From: CAMPJU01 sp046566095
GTDB taxonomy: Bacteria > Pseudomonadota > Gammaproteobacteria > Xanthomonadales > Xanthomonadaceae
NCBI GenBank assembly: GCA_046566095.1
Contig: JBKHXI010000243.1
Coordinates: 1-7,200 of the forward strand
Reading direction: 5' to 3'
DNA: 7,200 nt
The notes beneath the pieces are model-generated. The model was not told the origin of the DNA, searched no databases, and saw nothing but the letters and a program-made list of their open reading frames with translations. Shown here piece after piece: positions 1-5,744 of this stretch. The translations under genes and the position numbers were made by a program. Positions within the stretch are counted from its first letter, which is position 1; the number at the start of each line of letters is the position of its first letter.

Positions 1-278
1 ACGTCGCCGCGCATGGTCGCCTCGCGCAGCTTGTTGCGGCCCAGGCCGAACTTGCGGTACACGCCGCGCGGGCGCCCGGTCAGCTCGCAGCGCAGGGTCA
101 GCCGCGCCGGCGAGGAGTCGCGCGGCAGCTTCTGCAGCTTCACCACCGCCTCCATCTTCTCCTCGTACGAGGCCGTGGGGCTGGAGATGATCTGCTTGAG
201 CGCGGCGCGCCTGGCGGCGTAGCGCTTGATCAGCTTCTCGCGCTTCTTGCCGCGGTTGATCATCGAGGTCTTGGCCAT
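1..278 (-). CDS. rpsN: 30S ribosomal protein uS14 (partial, 3' end off window)
   Basis: Small-subunit protein S14, which binds the 3' domain of 16S rRNA in the head of the 30S subunit next to S3 and S10. The visible 92 codons begin MAKTSMINRGKKREKL and contain the family core KLQKLPRDSSPAR followed by RCELTGRPRGVYRKFGLGRN. The protein is the long (about 101-residue) form without a zinc ribbon, since only one cysteine is visible, so roughly nine residues and the stop codon lie beyond the left edge. The ATG at 278 follows an AGGA sequence about ten bases upstream and lies 13 bases after the rplE stop. It is the last gene of the block in view; the rest of the spc operon (rpsH, rplF and so on) is expected further left but not seen. 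Confidence 0.97.
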   Translation of the reverse strand, partial: MAKTSMINRGKKREKLIKRYAARRAALKQIISSPTASYEEKMEAVVKLQKLPRDSSPARLTLRCELTGRPRGVYRKFGLGRNKLREATMRGD

Positions 279-291
279 GCGTGGTGTCCTG

Positions 292-831
292 TCAGTTCCG
301 GAACGGGAAGCGGAAGGCCTCGAGCAGGGCCTTGGCTTCCGCATCCGTCTTGGCGGTGGTGGTGATGGCGATGTCCATGCCGCGGATCGCGTCGACCTGG
401 TCGAAGTCGATCTCCGGGAAGATGATCTGCTCCTTCACGCCCATGTTGTAGTTGCCGCGGCCGTCGAACGAGCGCCCGGAAACGCCACGGAAGTCGCGCA
501 CGCGCGGCAGCGAGATGTTGATCAGGCGGTCCAGGAACTCGTACATCCGGGAACGGCGCAGGGTGACCTTGGCGCCGATCGGCCAGCCGTCGCGGATCTT
601 GAACGAGGCCACCGAGACGCGCGACTTGGTCACCACCGGCTTCTGGCCGGCGATCCTGGCCATGTCGGCCACCGCGTTCTCCAGCACCTTCTTGTTGGTC
701 GCCGCCTCGCCCACGCCCATGTTGAGCGTGATCTTCGACAGCCTGGGGACTTCCATCGGGTTGGAGTAACCGAACTGCTTGGTCAGCTTCGGCACAACCT
801 CGTCCTTGTAGAACTTTTCGAGCCGGGTCAT
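292..831 (-). CDS. rplE: 50S ribosomal protein uL5
   Basis: Large-subunit protein L5, which binds 5S rRNA in the central protuberance and contacts the P-site tRNA. The 179-residue product matches the usual family length. It carries the signature stretch LSKITLNMGVGEA (residues 31-43), GQKPVVTKSRVSVASFKIRD (62-81), the LPRVRDFRGV segment (108-117) and the C-terminal GMDIAITTTAKTDAEA (151-166). The ATG at 831 (MTRLEKFYKDEVVPKL) has GAGGA about eight bases upstream, overlapping the end of rplX, and the gap to rplX is 11 bases. A much longer open frame continues upstream in this frame, but it runs through rplX and rplN in the wrong frame and is an artefact of high GC. Confidence 0.98.
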   Translation of the reverse strand: MTRLEKFYKDEVVPKLTKQFGYSNPMEVPRLSKITLNMGVGEAATNKKVLENAVADMARIAGQKPVVTKSRVSVASFKIRDGWPIGAKVTLRRSRMYEFLDRLINISLPRVRDFRGVSGRSFDGRGNYNMGVKEQIIFPEIDFDQVDAIRGMDIAITTTAKTDAEAKALLEAFRFPFRN

Positions 832-842
832 TTGGGCATTCC

Positions 843-1157
843 TCAGGCGTCGAGCGCCTCGCCGCTGGAGCGGAACACGCGGATCTTGCGTCCATCCTCC
901 AGGATCTTGGTACCGATGCGTTCGCCCTTGCCGGAGGCCTGGTTGAACGGCATCACGTTGGAAACATGGATCGGCGCCTCGCGCTCGATCACGCCGCCGG
1001 GCTGGCCGGCCTGCGGATTGGGCTTGGTGTGGCGCTTGACGATGTTGACGTTGGACACGACGACCCTGTCGCCGGCCACCCGCACGACCTCGCCGCGCTT
1101 GCCCTTGTCCTTGCCGGTTGTCACGACCACGTGGTCGCCCTTCCTGATTCTGTTCAT
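843..1157 (-). CDS. rplX: 50S ribosomal protein uL24
   Basis: Large-subunit assembly-initiating protein L24, which binds the 5' domain of 23S rRNA. The 104-residue product begins MNRIRKGDHVVVTTGKDKGK, a classic KOW motif (residues 4-28), followed by KRHTKPNPQAGQPGGVIERE (41-60), typical of the family. I chose the ATG at 1157 because the KOW fold starts there and an AAGAGA sequence sits about ten bases upstream. An in-frame ATG at 1226 would add 23 residues encoded by a REP-like repeat and is not credible. The 78-base gap to rplN is unusually long for this pair of genes and is filled by that repeat. Expression therefore depends on its own ribosome binding site rather than on coupling to rplN. 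Confidence 0.97.
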   Translation of the reverse strand: MNRIRKGDHVVVTTGKDKGKRGEVVRVAGDRVVVSNVNIVKRHTKPNPQAGQPGGVIEREAPIHVSNVMPFNQASGKGERIGTKILEDGRKIRVFRSSGEALDA

Positions 1158-1172
1158 AGCCGTGATCTCTTG

Positions 1173-1239
1173 GTGGGAGCGCACCTGCGTGCGCGGTGCA
1201 GCCCCCGGTGAACCAATCGCGCCCAAGGGGCGCTCCTAC
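1173..1239. repeat. Inverted pair of REP-like palindromes (BIME-like) in the rplN-rplX gap
   Basis: Two palindromic units face each other. On the minus strand, 1239-1217 reads GTAG then GAGCGC, with the hairpin arms GCGCCC (1228-1233) and GGGCGC (1219-1224) and a 3-base loop. On the plus strand, 1173-1194 reads GTGG then GAGCGC, with perfect 6-bp arms GCGCAC (1179-1184) and GTGCGC (1189-1194) around a 4-base loop. A GTAG-type head followed by an imperfect palindrome is the hallmark of REP elements mobilised by RAYT (TnpA-REP) transposases, such as the GTAG elements of Stenotrophomonas. A pair in opposite orientation is the usual BIME arrangement. The assignment rests on structure alone; genome-wide copies were not checked. 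In the transcript it could form stable hairpins between the L14 and L24 cistrons. Confidence 0.7.
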
Positions 1240-1604
1240 AGGACCTCGGGGGCGAGCGAGACGATCTTCATGAACTTCTCGGAACGCAGCTCGCGCGTCA
1301 CCGGCCCGAAGATGCGGGTGCCGATCGGCTCCTGCTTGTTGTTGAGCAGCACCGCCGCGTTGCCGTCGAAGCGGATCAGCGAACCGTCCGGCCGGCGCAC
1401 GCCCTTGCGGGTGCGCACCACGACCGCGTCGTAGACCTCGCCCTTCTTGACCTTGCCGCGAGGGATCGCGTCCTTGACGCTCACCTTGATGATGTCGCCG
1501 ATGTGCGCGTACCGGCGCTTGGAGCCGCCGAGCACCTTGATGCACATCAGTTCCTTGGCGCCGGAGTTGTCGGCGGCCTGCAGGTAGGACTGCATCTGGA
1601 TCAT
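1236..1604 (-). CDS. rplN: 50S ribosomal protein uL14
   Basis: Large-subunit protein L14, part of an intersubunit bridge with 16S rRNA and the binding site for the silencing factor RsfS. The 122-residue product has the standard length. It runs from MIQMQSYLQAADNSGAKELM through GGSKRRYAHIGDIIKVSVKDA, the signature KKGEVYDAVVVRTRKGVRR (53-71), and LIRFDGNAAVLLNNKQEPIG, ending in SEKFMKIVSLAPEVL. The ATG at 1604 is preceded by AAGGAG with an eight-base spacer, a very good ribosome binding site, 12 bases after the rpsQ stop. The stop is TAG, and this triplet is also part of the GTAG head of the REP-like element that follows, so the gene ends exactly where the repeat begins. Confidence 0.98.
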   Translation of the reverse strand: MIQMQSYLQAADNSGAKELMCIKVLGGSKRRYAHIGDIIKVSVKDAIPRGKVKKGEVYDAVVVRTRKGVRRPDGSLIRFDGNAAVLLNNKQEPIGTRIFGPVTRELRSEKFMKIVSLAPEVL

Positions 1605-1616
1605 GGTCGGTGCTCC

Positions 1617-1886
1617 TTATTCGGCCGCGCGCGCGACGATCTCGACGACGCGCCAGTTCTTGGTCTTGGACACCGGCGCGATCTCCGCCAGGCGCACGAC
1701 GTCGCCCTCGTTGCAGGCGTTGGCGGCGTCGTGGGCGTGCAGCTTGGTCGAGCGGCGGATGTACTTGCCGTACAGCGCGTGCTTGACCTGCCGCTCCACC
1801 AGGACGGTGACGGTCTTGTCCATCTTGTTGCTGACGACGCGCCCCTCGACGGTGCGCAGCGCCTTCTCGGTCTTGTTCTCGGTCAT
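1617..1886 (-). CDS. rpsQ: 30S ribosomal protein uS17
   Basis: Small-subunit protein S17, an early-binding OB-fold protein that contacts the 5' domain of 16S rRNA. The 89-residue product carries the core RTVEGRVVSNKMDKTVTVLV (residues 11-30), the ALYGKYIRRSTKLHAHD segment and the EGDVVRLAEIAPVSKTKNWR signature near the end. It is slightly longer than the E. coli protein (84). The ATG at 1886 has AAGGAG about 12 bases upstream, overlapping the stop codon of rpmC, and the gap is nine bases, so translation is probably linked to rpmC. The ending EIVARAAE replaces the usual lysine-rich tail, a common variation. Confidence 0.98.
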   Translation of the reverse strand: MTENKTEKALRTVEGRVVSNKMDKTVTVLVERQVKHALYGKYIRRSTKLHAHDAANACNEGDVVRLAEIAPVSKTKNWRVVEIVARAAE

Positions 1887-1895
1887 GGCTGCCGG

Positions 1896-2096
1896 TTACT
1901 CCTTCGACGCCGCCTGGGCCTGGCCCAGGAGCGTGTTGACGCGGGCGATCTCCCGGCGCACGCGGCGGGCCTCGTGGGTCTTGGCCAGCTGGCCGGTCGC
2001 CTGCTGCATCCGCAGCGCGAAGCGCTCCTTGTGCAGCTCGGCGAGGTGGGCCTGCAGGTCCTCGGGCGACTTCTTGCGCAGCTCGCTCGTGTTCAT
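1896..2096 (-). CDS. rpmC: 50S ribosomal protein uL29
   Basis: Large-subunit protein L29, a small helical hairpin beside the polypeptide exit tunnel near L23, where trigger factor and SRP dock. The 66-residue product begins MNTSELRKKSPEDLQAHLAE and contains the family signature KERFALRMQQATGQLAKTHE and RRVRREIARVNTLL, with two long amphipathic helices. Its ATG overlaps the rplP stop codon by one base (TGATG). No strong Shine-Dalgarno sequence is present upstream (only a weak GGACGG), so translation most likely depends on ribosomes terminating on rplP. The C-terminal GQAQAASKE tail is non-conserved. Confidence 0.97.
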   Translation of the reverse strand: MNTSELRKKSPEDLQAHLAELHKERFALRMQQATGQLAKTHEARRVRREIARVNTLLGQAQAASKE

Positions 2097-2509
2097 CAGC
2101 GCACCGTCCGGGTCACGAATTGGGTGGTCACCGACAGCTTGGCGGCGGCCAGGCGGAACGCCTCGCGCGCGACTTCCTCGCTGACGCCCTCGATCTCGTA
2201 GATCATGCGGCCGGGCTGGATCTGGGCGACCCAGAACTCGACGTTGCCCTTGCCCGAGCCCATGCGCACCTCGATCGGCTTCTTGGTGATCGGCTTGTCG
2301 GGGAACACGCGGATCCACATCTTGCCGCCGCGCTTGACGTAGCGGCTGATGGACCGGCGCGCGGCCTCGATCTGGCGCGCGGTGATCTGGCCGAACGCGG
2401 TCGACTTCAGCCCATACTCGCCGAAGCTGACGGCATTGCCGTTCCAGGCCAGGCCGTCGTTGCGGCCCTTGTGCATCTTGCGGTACTTGGTTCGCTTTGG
2501 TTGCAACAT
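2096..2509 (-). CDS. rplP: 50S ribosomal protein uL16
   Basis: Large-subunit protein L16, which binds near the peptidyl transferase centre and the A-site tRNA elbow and is added late in assembly. The 137-residue product (136 in E. coli) begins MLQPKRTKYRKMHKGR and has the signatures KRGGKMWIRVFPDKPITKKP (residues 59-78) and EVRMGSGKGNVEFWVA (80-95). Arg82 lies in the position of E. coli Arg81, the residue hydroxylated by the oxygenase RoxA (YcfD). Whether this host has that enzyme is unknown. The ATG at 2509 follows GAGGGA with a nine-base spacer and lies three bases after the rpsC stop. The TGA stop overlaps the rpmC start. Confidence 0.98.
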   Translation of the reverse strand: MLQPKRTKYRKMHKGRNDGLAWNGNAVSFGEYGLKSTAFGQITARQIEAARRSISRYVKRGGKMWIRVFPDKPITKKPIEVRMGSGKGNVEFWVAQIQPGRMIYEIEGVSEEVAREAFRLAAAKLSVTTQFVTRTVR

Positions 2510-2512
2510 GGC

Positions 2513-3244
2513 TCAGTCCCTCGCTTCGCGCTCGCGGCGCGGGCCACGGGGACGGTCGCTGCGGTCGCGGTCGCCGCGCGGGCCGTCGTCCTGCTTCTCC
2601 TGGCCGACCTGGGAGAAGTCGAAGACCTCGCCCTTGTAGACCCAGACCTTGATGCCGATGATCCCGTACGTCGTCTTCGCCTCGGCGAAGCCGTAGTCGA
2701 TGTCCGCGCGCAGGGTGTGCAGGGGCACGCGGCCTTCGCGGTACCACTCCGAACGCGCGATCTCGGCGCCGTTCAGGCGGCCGGCGACGTTGACCTTGAT
2801 CCCCAGCGCGCCCAGGCGCATCGCGTTGCCGACGGCGCGCTTCATCGCCCGGCGGAACATGATGCGGCGCTCGAGCTGCTGCGCGATCGACTCGGCGACC
2901 AGCTGCGCGTCGAGCTCGGGCTTGCGCACCTCGGTGACGTTGATGTGCGCCGGCACGCCCATCATGTCGGAAACCTCCTTGCGCAGCTTCTCGATGTCCT
3001 CGCCGCGCTTGCCGATCACCACGCCCGGGCGGGCGGTGTGGATGGTCACGCGCGCGTTATTGGCGGGGCGCTCGATCACGATCTTCGAGATGCCGGCCTG
3101 CGAGAGCTTCCTGCGCAGCATGTCGCGCACCTTGAGGTCCGCGGTCAGGTAGTCGGCGTACTGCTTCTTGCCGGCGTACCACTTGGAGTTCCAGTCCTTG
3201 GAGATGCCGAGGCGGATGCCGGTGGGGTGAACTTTGTGACCCAT
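2513..3244 (-). CDS. rpsC: 30S ribosomal protein uS3
   Basis: Small-subunit protein S3, in the 30S head at the mRNA entry channel, where it helps unwind mRNA. The 243-residue product starts MGHKVHPTGIRLGISKDWNS. It has a type II KH domain with the GKRG loop at residues 78-81 (RPGVVIGKRGEDIEKLRKEV) and the C-terminal S3 domain from about 110 to 210, including NGAEIARSEW and GVKVW-like GIKVWVYKGEVF. From about residue 213 the chain becomes a charged low-complexity tail rich in Arg, Asp, Glu, Gly and Pro, probably disordered; this makes it about ten residues longer than the E. coli protein. The ATG at 3244 is preceded by GAGGG with a nine-base spacer, and the gap to rplV is two bases. Confidence 0.98.
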   Translation of the reverse strand: MGHKVHPTGIRLGISKDWNSKWYAGKKQYADYLTADLKVRDMLRRKLSQAGISKIVIERPANNARVTIHTARPGVVIGKRGEDIEKLRKEVSDMMGVPAHINVTEVRKPELDAQLVAESIAQQLERRIMFRRAMKRAVGNAMRLGALGIKVNVAGRLNGAEIARSEWYREGRVPLHTLRADIDYGFAEAKTTYGIIGIKVWVYKGEVFDFSQVGQEKQDDGPRGDRDRSDRPRGPRREREARD

Positions 3245-3246
3245 GG

Positions 3247-3594
3247 TTACTTGCCCTCGCCGACGACGACGGTGATGTGGCTGGTGCGCTTGAGGATGCG
3301 CGTGCCGCGCCCCTTCGCGCGCGCCATGAAGCGCTTCAGCGTCGGGCCCTCGTCGACCATGATGGTGCGCACGGTGAGCTCGTCCACGTCCGCGCCCTGG
3401 TTGTTCTCGGCGTTGGCGATCGCCGACTCCACCACCTTGCGGATCATGTGGGCGGCCTTCTTGTCCGAGAACCGCAGCAGGTTGACGGCGCGCTCGGCCG
3501 ACAGCCCGCGCACCTGGTCGGCGACCAGGCGGGCCTTCTGCGGCGAGATGCGGGCGGTGCGCAGGACAGCCCGGGCCTCGATCTGGTTTGGCAT
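3247..3594 (-). CDS. rplV: 50S ribosomal protein uL22
   Basis: Large-subunit protein L22, which spans the 50S subunit and sends a beta-hairpin into the exit tunnel, where macrolide-resistance mutations occur. The product has ARAVLRTARISPQKARLVAD near its start, the NAENNQGADVDELTVRTIMV segment, and the tunnel hairpin with conserved ends VDEGPTLKRFMARAKGRG and TRILKRTSHITVVV. Two ATGs compete. The ATG at 3603 directly abuts AAGGAG and leaves no spacer, while the ATG at 3594 has a nine-base spacer. I therefore choose 3594 (MPNQIEARAV), giving 115 residues. The upstream choice would add only MTT. The Shine-Dalgarno sequence overlaps the rpsS stop codon, which suggests coupled translation. Confidence 0.96.
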   Translation of the reverse strand: MPNQIEARAVLRTARISPQKARLVADQVRGLSAERAVNLLRFSDKKAAHMIRKVVESAIANAENNQGADVDELTVRTIMVDEGPTLKRFMARAKGRGTRILKRTSHITVVVGEGK

Positions 3595-3603
3595 GGTGGT
3601 CAT

Positions 3604-3609
3604 CTCCTT
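3604..3609 (-). promoter_or_regulatory. Shine-Dalgarno sequence deciding the rplV start
   Basis: The minus strand reads AAGGAG at 3609-3604, its first two bases lying inside the TAA stop of rpsS. It is followed at once by ATGACCACC and then a second ATG. The direct abutment leaves no room for the ribosome to use the first ATG, and the second lies at the usual nine-base distance. This supports the 3594 start for L22. Confidence 0.8.
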
Positions 3610-3874
3610 ACTTGCTCTTCTTGTCGCCGCCGTGACCCTTGAAGGTCCGGGTGACGGCGAACTCGCCGAGCTTGTGGCCGACCATGTTCTCGTTGATCAG
3701 CACCGGGATGTGGTTCCTGCCGTTGTGCACGGCGATCGTGAACCCGACCATCTCCGGCAGGATCATGGAGCGGCGCGACCAGGTCTTGATCGGCTTCTTG
3801 TTGCCGGCCGCCGTCTCCACCTTCTTCTGCAGGTGGTGGTCGACGAACGGACCCTTCTTGAGTGAACGTGCCAT
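3608..3874 (-). CDS. rpsS: 30S ribosomal protein uS19
   Basis: Small-subunit protein S19, which pairs with S13 in the 30S head and contacts the A-site finger of the 50S subunit. The 88-residue product begins MARSLKKGPFVDHHLQKKVE and carries KTWSRRSMILPEMVGFTIAV and the signature HNGRNHIPVLINENMVGHKL, with LGEFAVTRTFKGH near its end. The length is within a few residues of the family norm. The ATG at 3874 follows AGAGG with about a nine-base spacer. The gap to rplB is 39 bases, one of the larger ordinary gaps in the operon; I see no repeat or strong hairpin in it. Confidence 0.98.
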   Translation of the reverse strand: MARSLKKGPFVDHHLQKKVETAAGNKKPIKTWSRRSMILPEMVGFTIAVHNGRNHIPVLINENMVGHKLGEFAVTRTFKGHGGDKKSK

Positions 3875-3913
3875 GCCCTAATACCTCTGGTTATGCCGCG
3901 CCGGAGCGCGCCA

Positions 3914-4741
3914 TTAGCTCCTGCGATCGCGCACTATGTACTTCTGCGTGCGCTTGTTCTTGCGGGTCTTGTAACCCTTGGTCGGCACGCCCCACGGAGT
4001 GACCGGGTGCGGGTTGCCCTGGCCGGCCTTGGCCTCGCCGCCGCCGTGCGGGTGGTCGACCGGGTTCATGGCCGCGCCGCGCACGGTCGGCTTGACGCCG
4101 CGCCAGCGGCTGGCGCCGGCCTTGCCCAGCTTCTCCAGGTTGTGCTCGTCGTTGCCGACCTCGCCGACGGTGGCGCGGCACTCGGCCGGCACCCGCCGCA
4201 TCTCGCCCGAGCGCAGGCGCAGCGTGGCGTAGCCGGACTCGCGCGCGACCAGCTGCACGCCGGCGCCGGCGGCCCGCGCCAGCTGCGCGCCCTTGCCGGG
4301 CTTCATCTCGATGCAGTGCACCGTGGACCCGACCGGGATGTTGCGCAGCGGCAGCGCGTTGCCCACCTTGATCGGCGCGTCGCGCCCGGCGATCACCTGG
4401 TCGCCCGCCTTCAGGCCCTTGGGCGCGATGATGTAGCGGCGCTCGCCGTCGACATAGCACAGCAGCGCGATGTGGGCGGTGCGGTTGGGGTCGTACTCGA
4501 TCCGCTCCACGCGCGCGGGGACGCCTTCCTTGTCGCGCTTGAAGTCGATGATCCGGTAGTGCTGCTTGTGGCCGCCGCCGATGTGGCGGGTGGTGATGCG
4601 CCCGTGATGGTTGCGGCCGCCGGTCCGGCCCTGCTTCTCCACCAGCGCGGCATGCGGCGCACCCTTGTGCAGGCCGGGCGTGACCACGCGCACCGCCGAA
4701 CGGCGGCCGGGGGAAGTGGGCTTGAATGTCATCAATGCCAT
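3914..4741 (-). CDS. rplB: 50S ribosomal protein uL2
   Basis: Large-subunit protein L2, one of the largest primary rRNA binders, needed for subunit joining and for peptidyl transferase activity. The 275-residue product has KPTSPGRRSAVRVVTP at its start, an OB-like domain with GGRNHHGRITTRHIGGGHKQ (residues 41-60), an SH3-like domain with RLRSGEMRRVPAECRATVGE (175-194), and the signature NPVDHPHGGGEAKAG (226-240). His230 corresponds to the essential E. coli His229 (numbered without the initiator Met). The sequence closely resembles Xanthomonas L2. The ATG at 4741 follows AGAGGA with about a ten-base spacer. An internal ATG at codon 4 is possible but lacks a better site. The gap to rplW is 43 bases. 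Confidence 0.99.
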   Translation of the reverse strand: MALMTFKPTSPGRRSAVRVVTPGLHKGAPHAALVEKQGRTGGRNHHGRITTRHIGGGHKQHYRIIDFKRDKEGVPARVERIEYDPNRTAHIALLCYVDGERRYIIAPKGLKAGDQVIAGRDAPIKVGNALPLRNIPVGSTVHCIEMKPGKGAQLARAAGAGVQLVARESGYATLRLRSGEMRRVPAECRATVGEVGNDEHNLEKLGKAGASRWRGVKPTVRGAAMNPVDHPHGGGEAKAGQGNPHPVTPWGVPTKGYKTRKNKRTQKYIVRDRRS

Positions 4742-4784
4742 GGTTGTGAGTCCTCTCTGGAAGTCCCGACGGGGCGGAACTTCG

Positions 4785-5114
4785 TCAGGCCGTTGCCATC
4801 ACGTCGATCGACTGGCCCTCGGCCAGCGTCACGTACGCCTTGCGCCAGTCGGCGCGGCGGCCCATGCGGAACTTGAAGGCCTTCTTCTTGCCCTTCACGT
4901 TCACCACGTTGACCGCCTCGACCTTGACGTCGAACAGCTTCTCGACGGCGAGCTTGATGTCGGCCTTGGTGGCGTCCGTCGCTACCTCGAACACGTACTG
5001 GTTCGAGACCTCCTGCAGCCTTGCGGTCTTCTCGGACACGCGCGGCGCACGGATCACGTTGTACAGCCTGGCCGCCGACATCGCCTGGGGCGCGGCGTTC
5101 TCGGGCTTGCTCAT
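4785..5114 (-). CDS. rplW: 50S ribosomal protein uL23
   Basis: Large-subunit protein L23, at the exit of the polypeptide tunnel, where it is the docking point for trigger factor and SRP. The 109-residue product has the family start LYNVIRAPRVSEKTARLQEV, the middle NQYVFEVATDATKADIKLAV, and VEAVNVVNVKGKKKAFKFRM with the tunnel-facing loop. I choose the ATG at 5114, which overlaps the rplD stop as ATGA and has GAGGAG with an eight-base spacer. A GTG at 5123 overlaps that Shine-Dalgarno sequence and is unlikely. The first 11 residues (SKPENAAPQA) are extra compared with typical Xanthomonas L23, and a start at the second ATG (5081) would remove them but has no Shine-Dalgarno sequence. Confidence 0.96.
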   Translation of the reverse strand: MSKPENAAPQAMSAARLYNVIRAPRVSEKTARLQEVSNQYVFEVATDATKADIKLAVEKLFDVKVEAVNVVNVKGKKKAFKFRMGRRADWRKAYVTLAEGQSIDVMATA

Positions 5115-5731
5115 GCCAGCCACTCCTCGATCTTCTTCACCGCCTCGGCGGTCACGAACACGGTATCGGCGCCGACCAGGGACACCGGGTCCAGGCCCTG
5201 CACGTCGCGCACTTCCACGTAGGGGATGTTGCGCGCGGCCAGGTACAGGTTCTCGGTGGCGTCCTCGGTGACCAGCAGCGGGCGCCTGCCGGCCTCCAGC
5301 TCCCTGAGCTTGCCGACCATCGCCTTGGTCTTCGGCGCGTCGATCGCGAACGACTCGACCACCTTCAGCCGGCCCTGGCGGTTGAGCTCGGACAGGATCG
5401 CCGAGACCGCCGCGCGGTACATCTTGCGGTTCACCTTCTGCGCGAAGCTGCGCGGCTTGGCCGCGAAGGTCACGCCGCCGCCGACGAAGATCGGCGCGGT
5501 CAGCGCGCCGTGGCGGGCGCCGCCGCCCTTCTGCTTCTTCGACTTCTTGGTGGTGCCGGCCACCTCCGAGCGGGTCTTCTGCGCCTTGGTGCCGGCGCGC
5601 CCCGCGTTGCGGTAGGCGACCACCACCTGGTGGACCAGGTCGTGGTTGAATTCACGGCCGAACACGGCGTCGGACACCGTCAGCTTGCCGCTGCCGGTCT
5701 TGCCGCCGCTGCCGGTGATGGCGAGTTCCAT
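5111..5731 (-). CDS. rplD: 50S ribosomal protein uL4
   Basis: Large-subunit protein L4. It binds 23S rRNA domain I, extends a loop into the exit tunnel, and in E. coli also represses its own S10 operon at both transcription and translation. The 206-residue product has VSDAVFGREFNHDLVHQVVV (residues 19-38), the conserved AGTKAQKTRSEVAG, a basic tunnel loop (about 60-80) with KKSKKQKGGGARHGA, and the globular end with RDVQGLDPVSLVGADTVFVT. The loop is about one residue shorter than in E. coli, as in Xanthomonas. Near the N terminus a small in-frame duplication (TGSGGK/TGSGK, residues 6-16) lengthens the chain. The ATG at 5731 has AAGGGAG upstream with an eight-base spacer and lies 13 bases after the rplC stop. 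Confidence 0.98.
   Translation of the reverse strand: MELAITGSGGKTGSGKLTVSDAVFGREFNHDLVHQVVVAYRNAGRAGTKAQKTRSEVAGTTKKSKKQKGGGARHGALTAPIFVGGGVTFAAKPRSFAQKVNRKMYRAAVSAILSELNRQGRLKVVESFAIDAPKTKAMVGKLRELEAGRRPLLVTEDATENLYLAARNIPYVEVRDVQGLDPVSLVGADTVFVTAEAVKKIEEWLA
5123..5128 (-). promoter_or_regulatory. Shine-Dalgarno sequence deciding the rplW start
   Basis: The minus strand reads GAGGAG at 5128-5123, inside the last codons of rplD. The ATG at 5114 lies eight bases downstream, the normal distance. The competing GTG at 5123 shares its first base with this site and so could not use it. The arrangement links L4 and L23 translation. Confidence 0.75.
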
Positions 5732-5744
5732 CGTCGTCTCTCCC

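Noticed and set aside
843..1226. rplX extended to 127 residues
   Set aside because: The added 23 residues are encoded by the REP-like repeat, and the KOW domain and Shine-Dalgarno sequence place the start at 1157.
226..1434. Long open frame of 402 codons on the plus strand across rplE, rplX and rplN
   Set aside because: It is antisense to three well-recognised ribosomal genes, rich in low-complexity Arg/Leu/Val/His, and typical of open shadow frames in very GC-rich DNA.
2120..3865. 581-codon plus-strand open frame opposite rplP, rpsC, rplV and rpsS
   Set aside because: It is antisense to four conserved genes, its composition is that of a GC-rich shadow frame, and it has no family motif.
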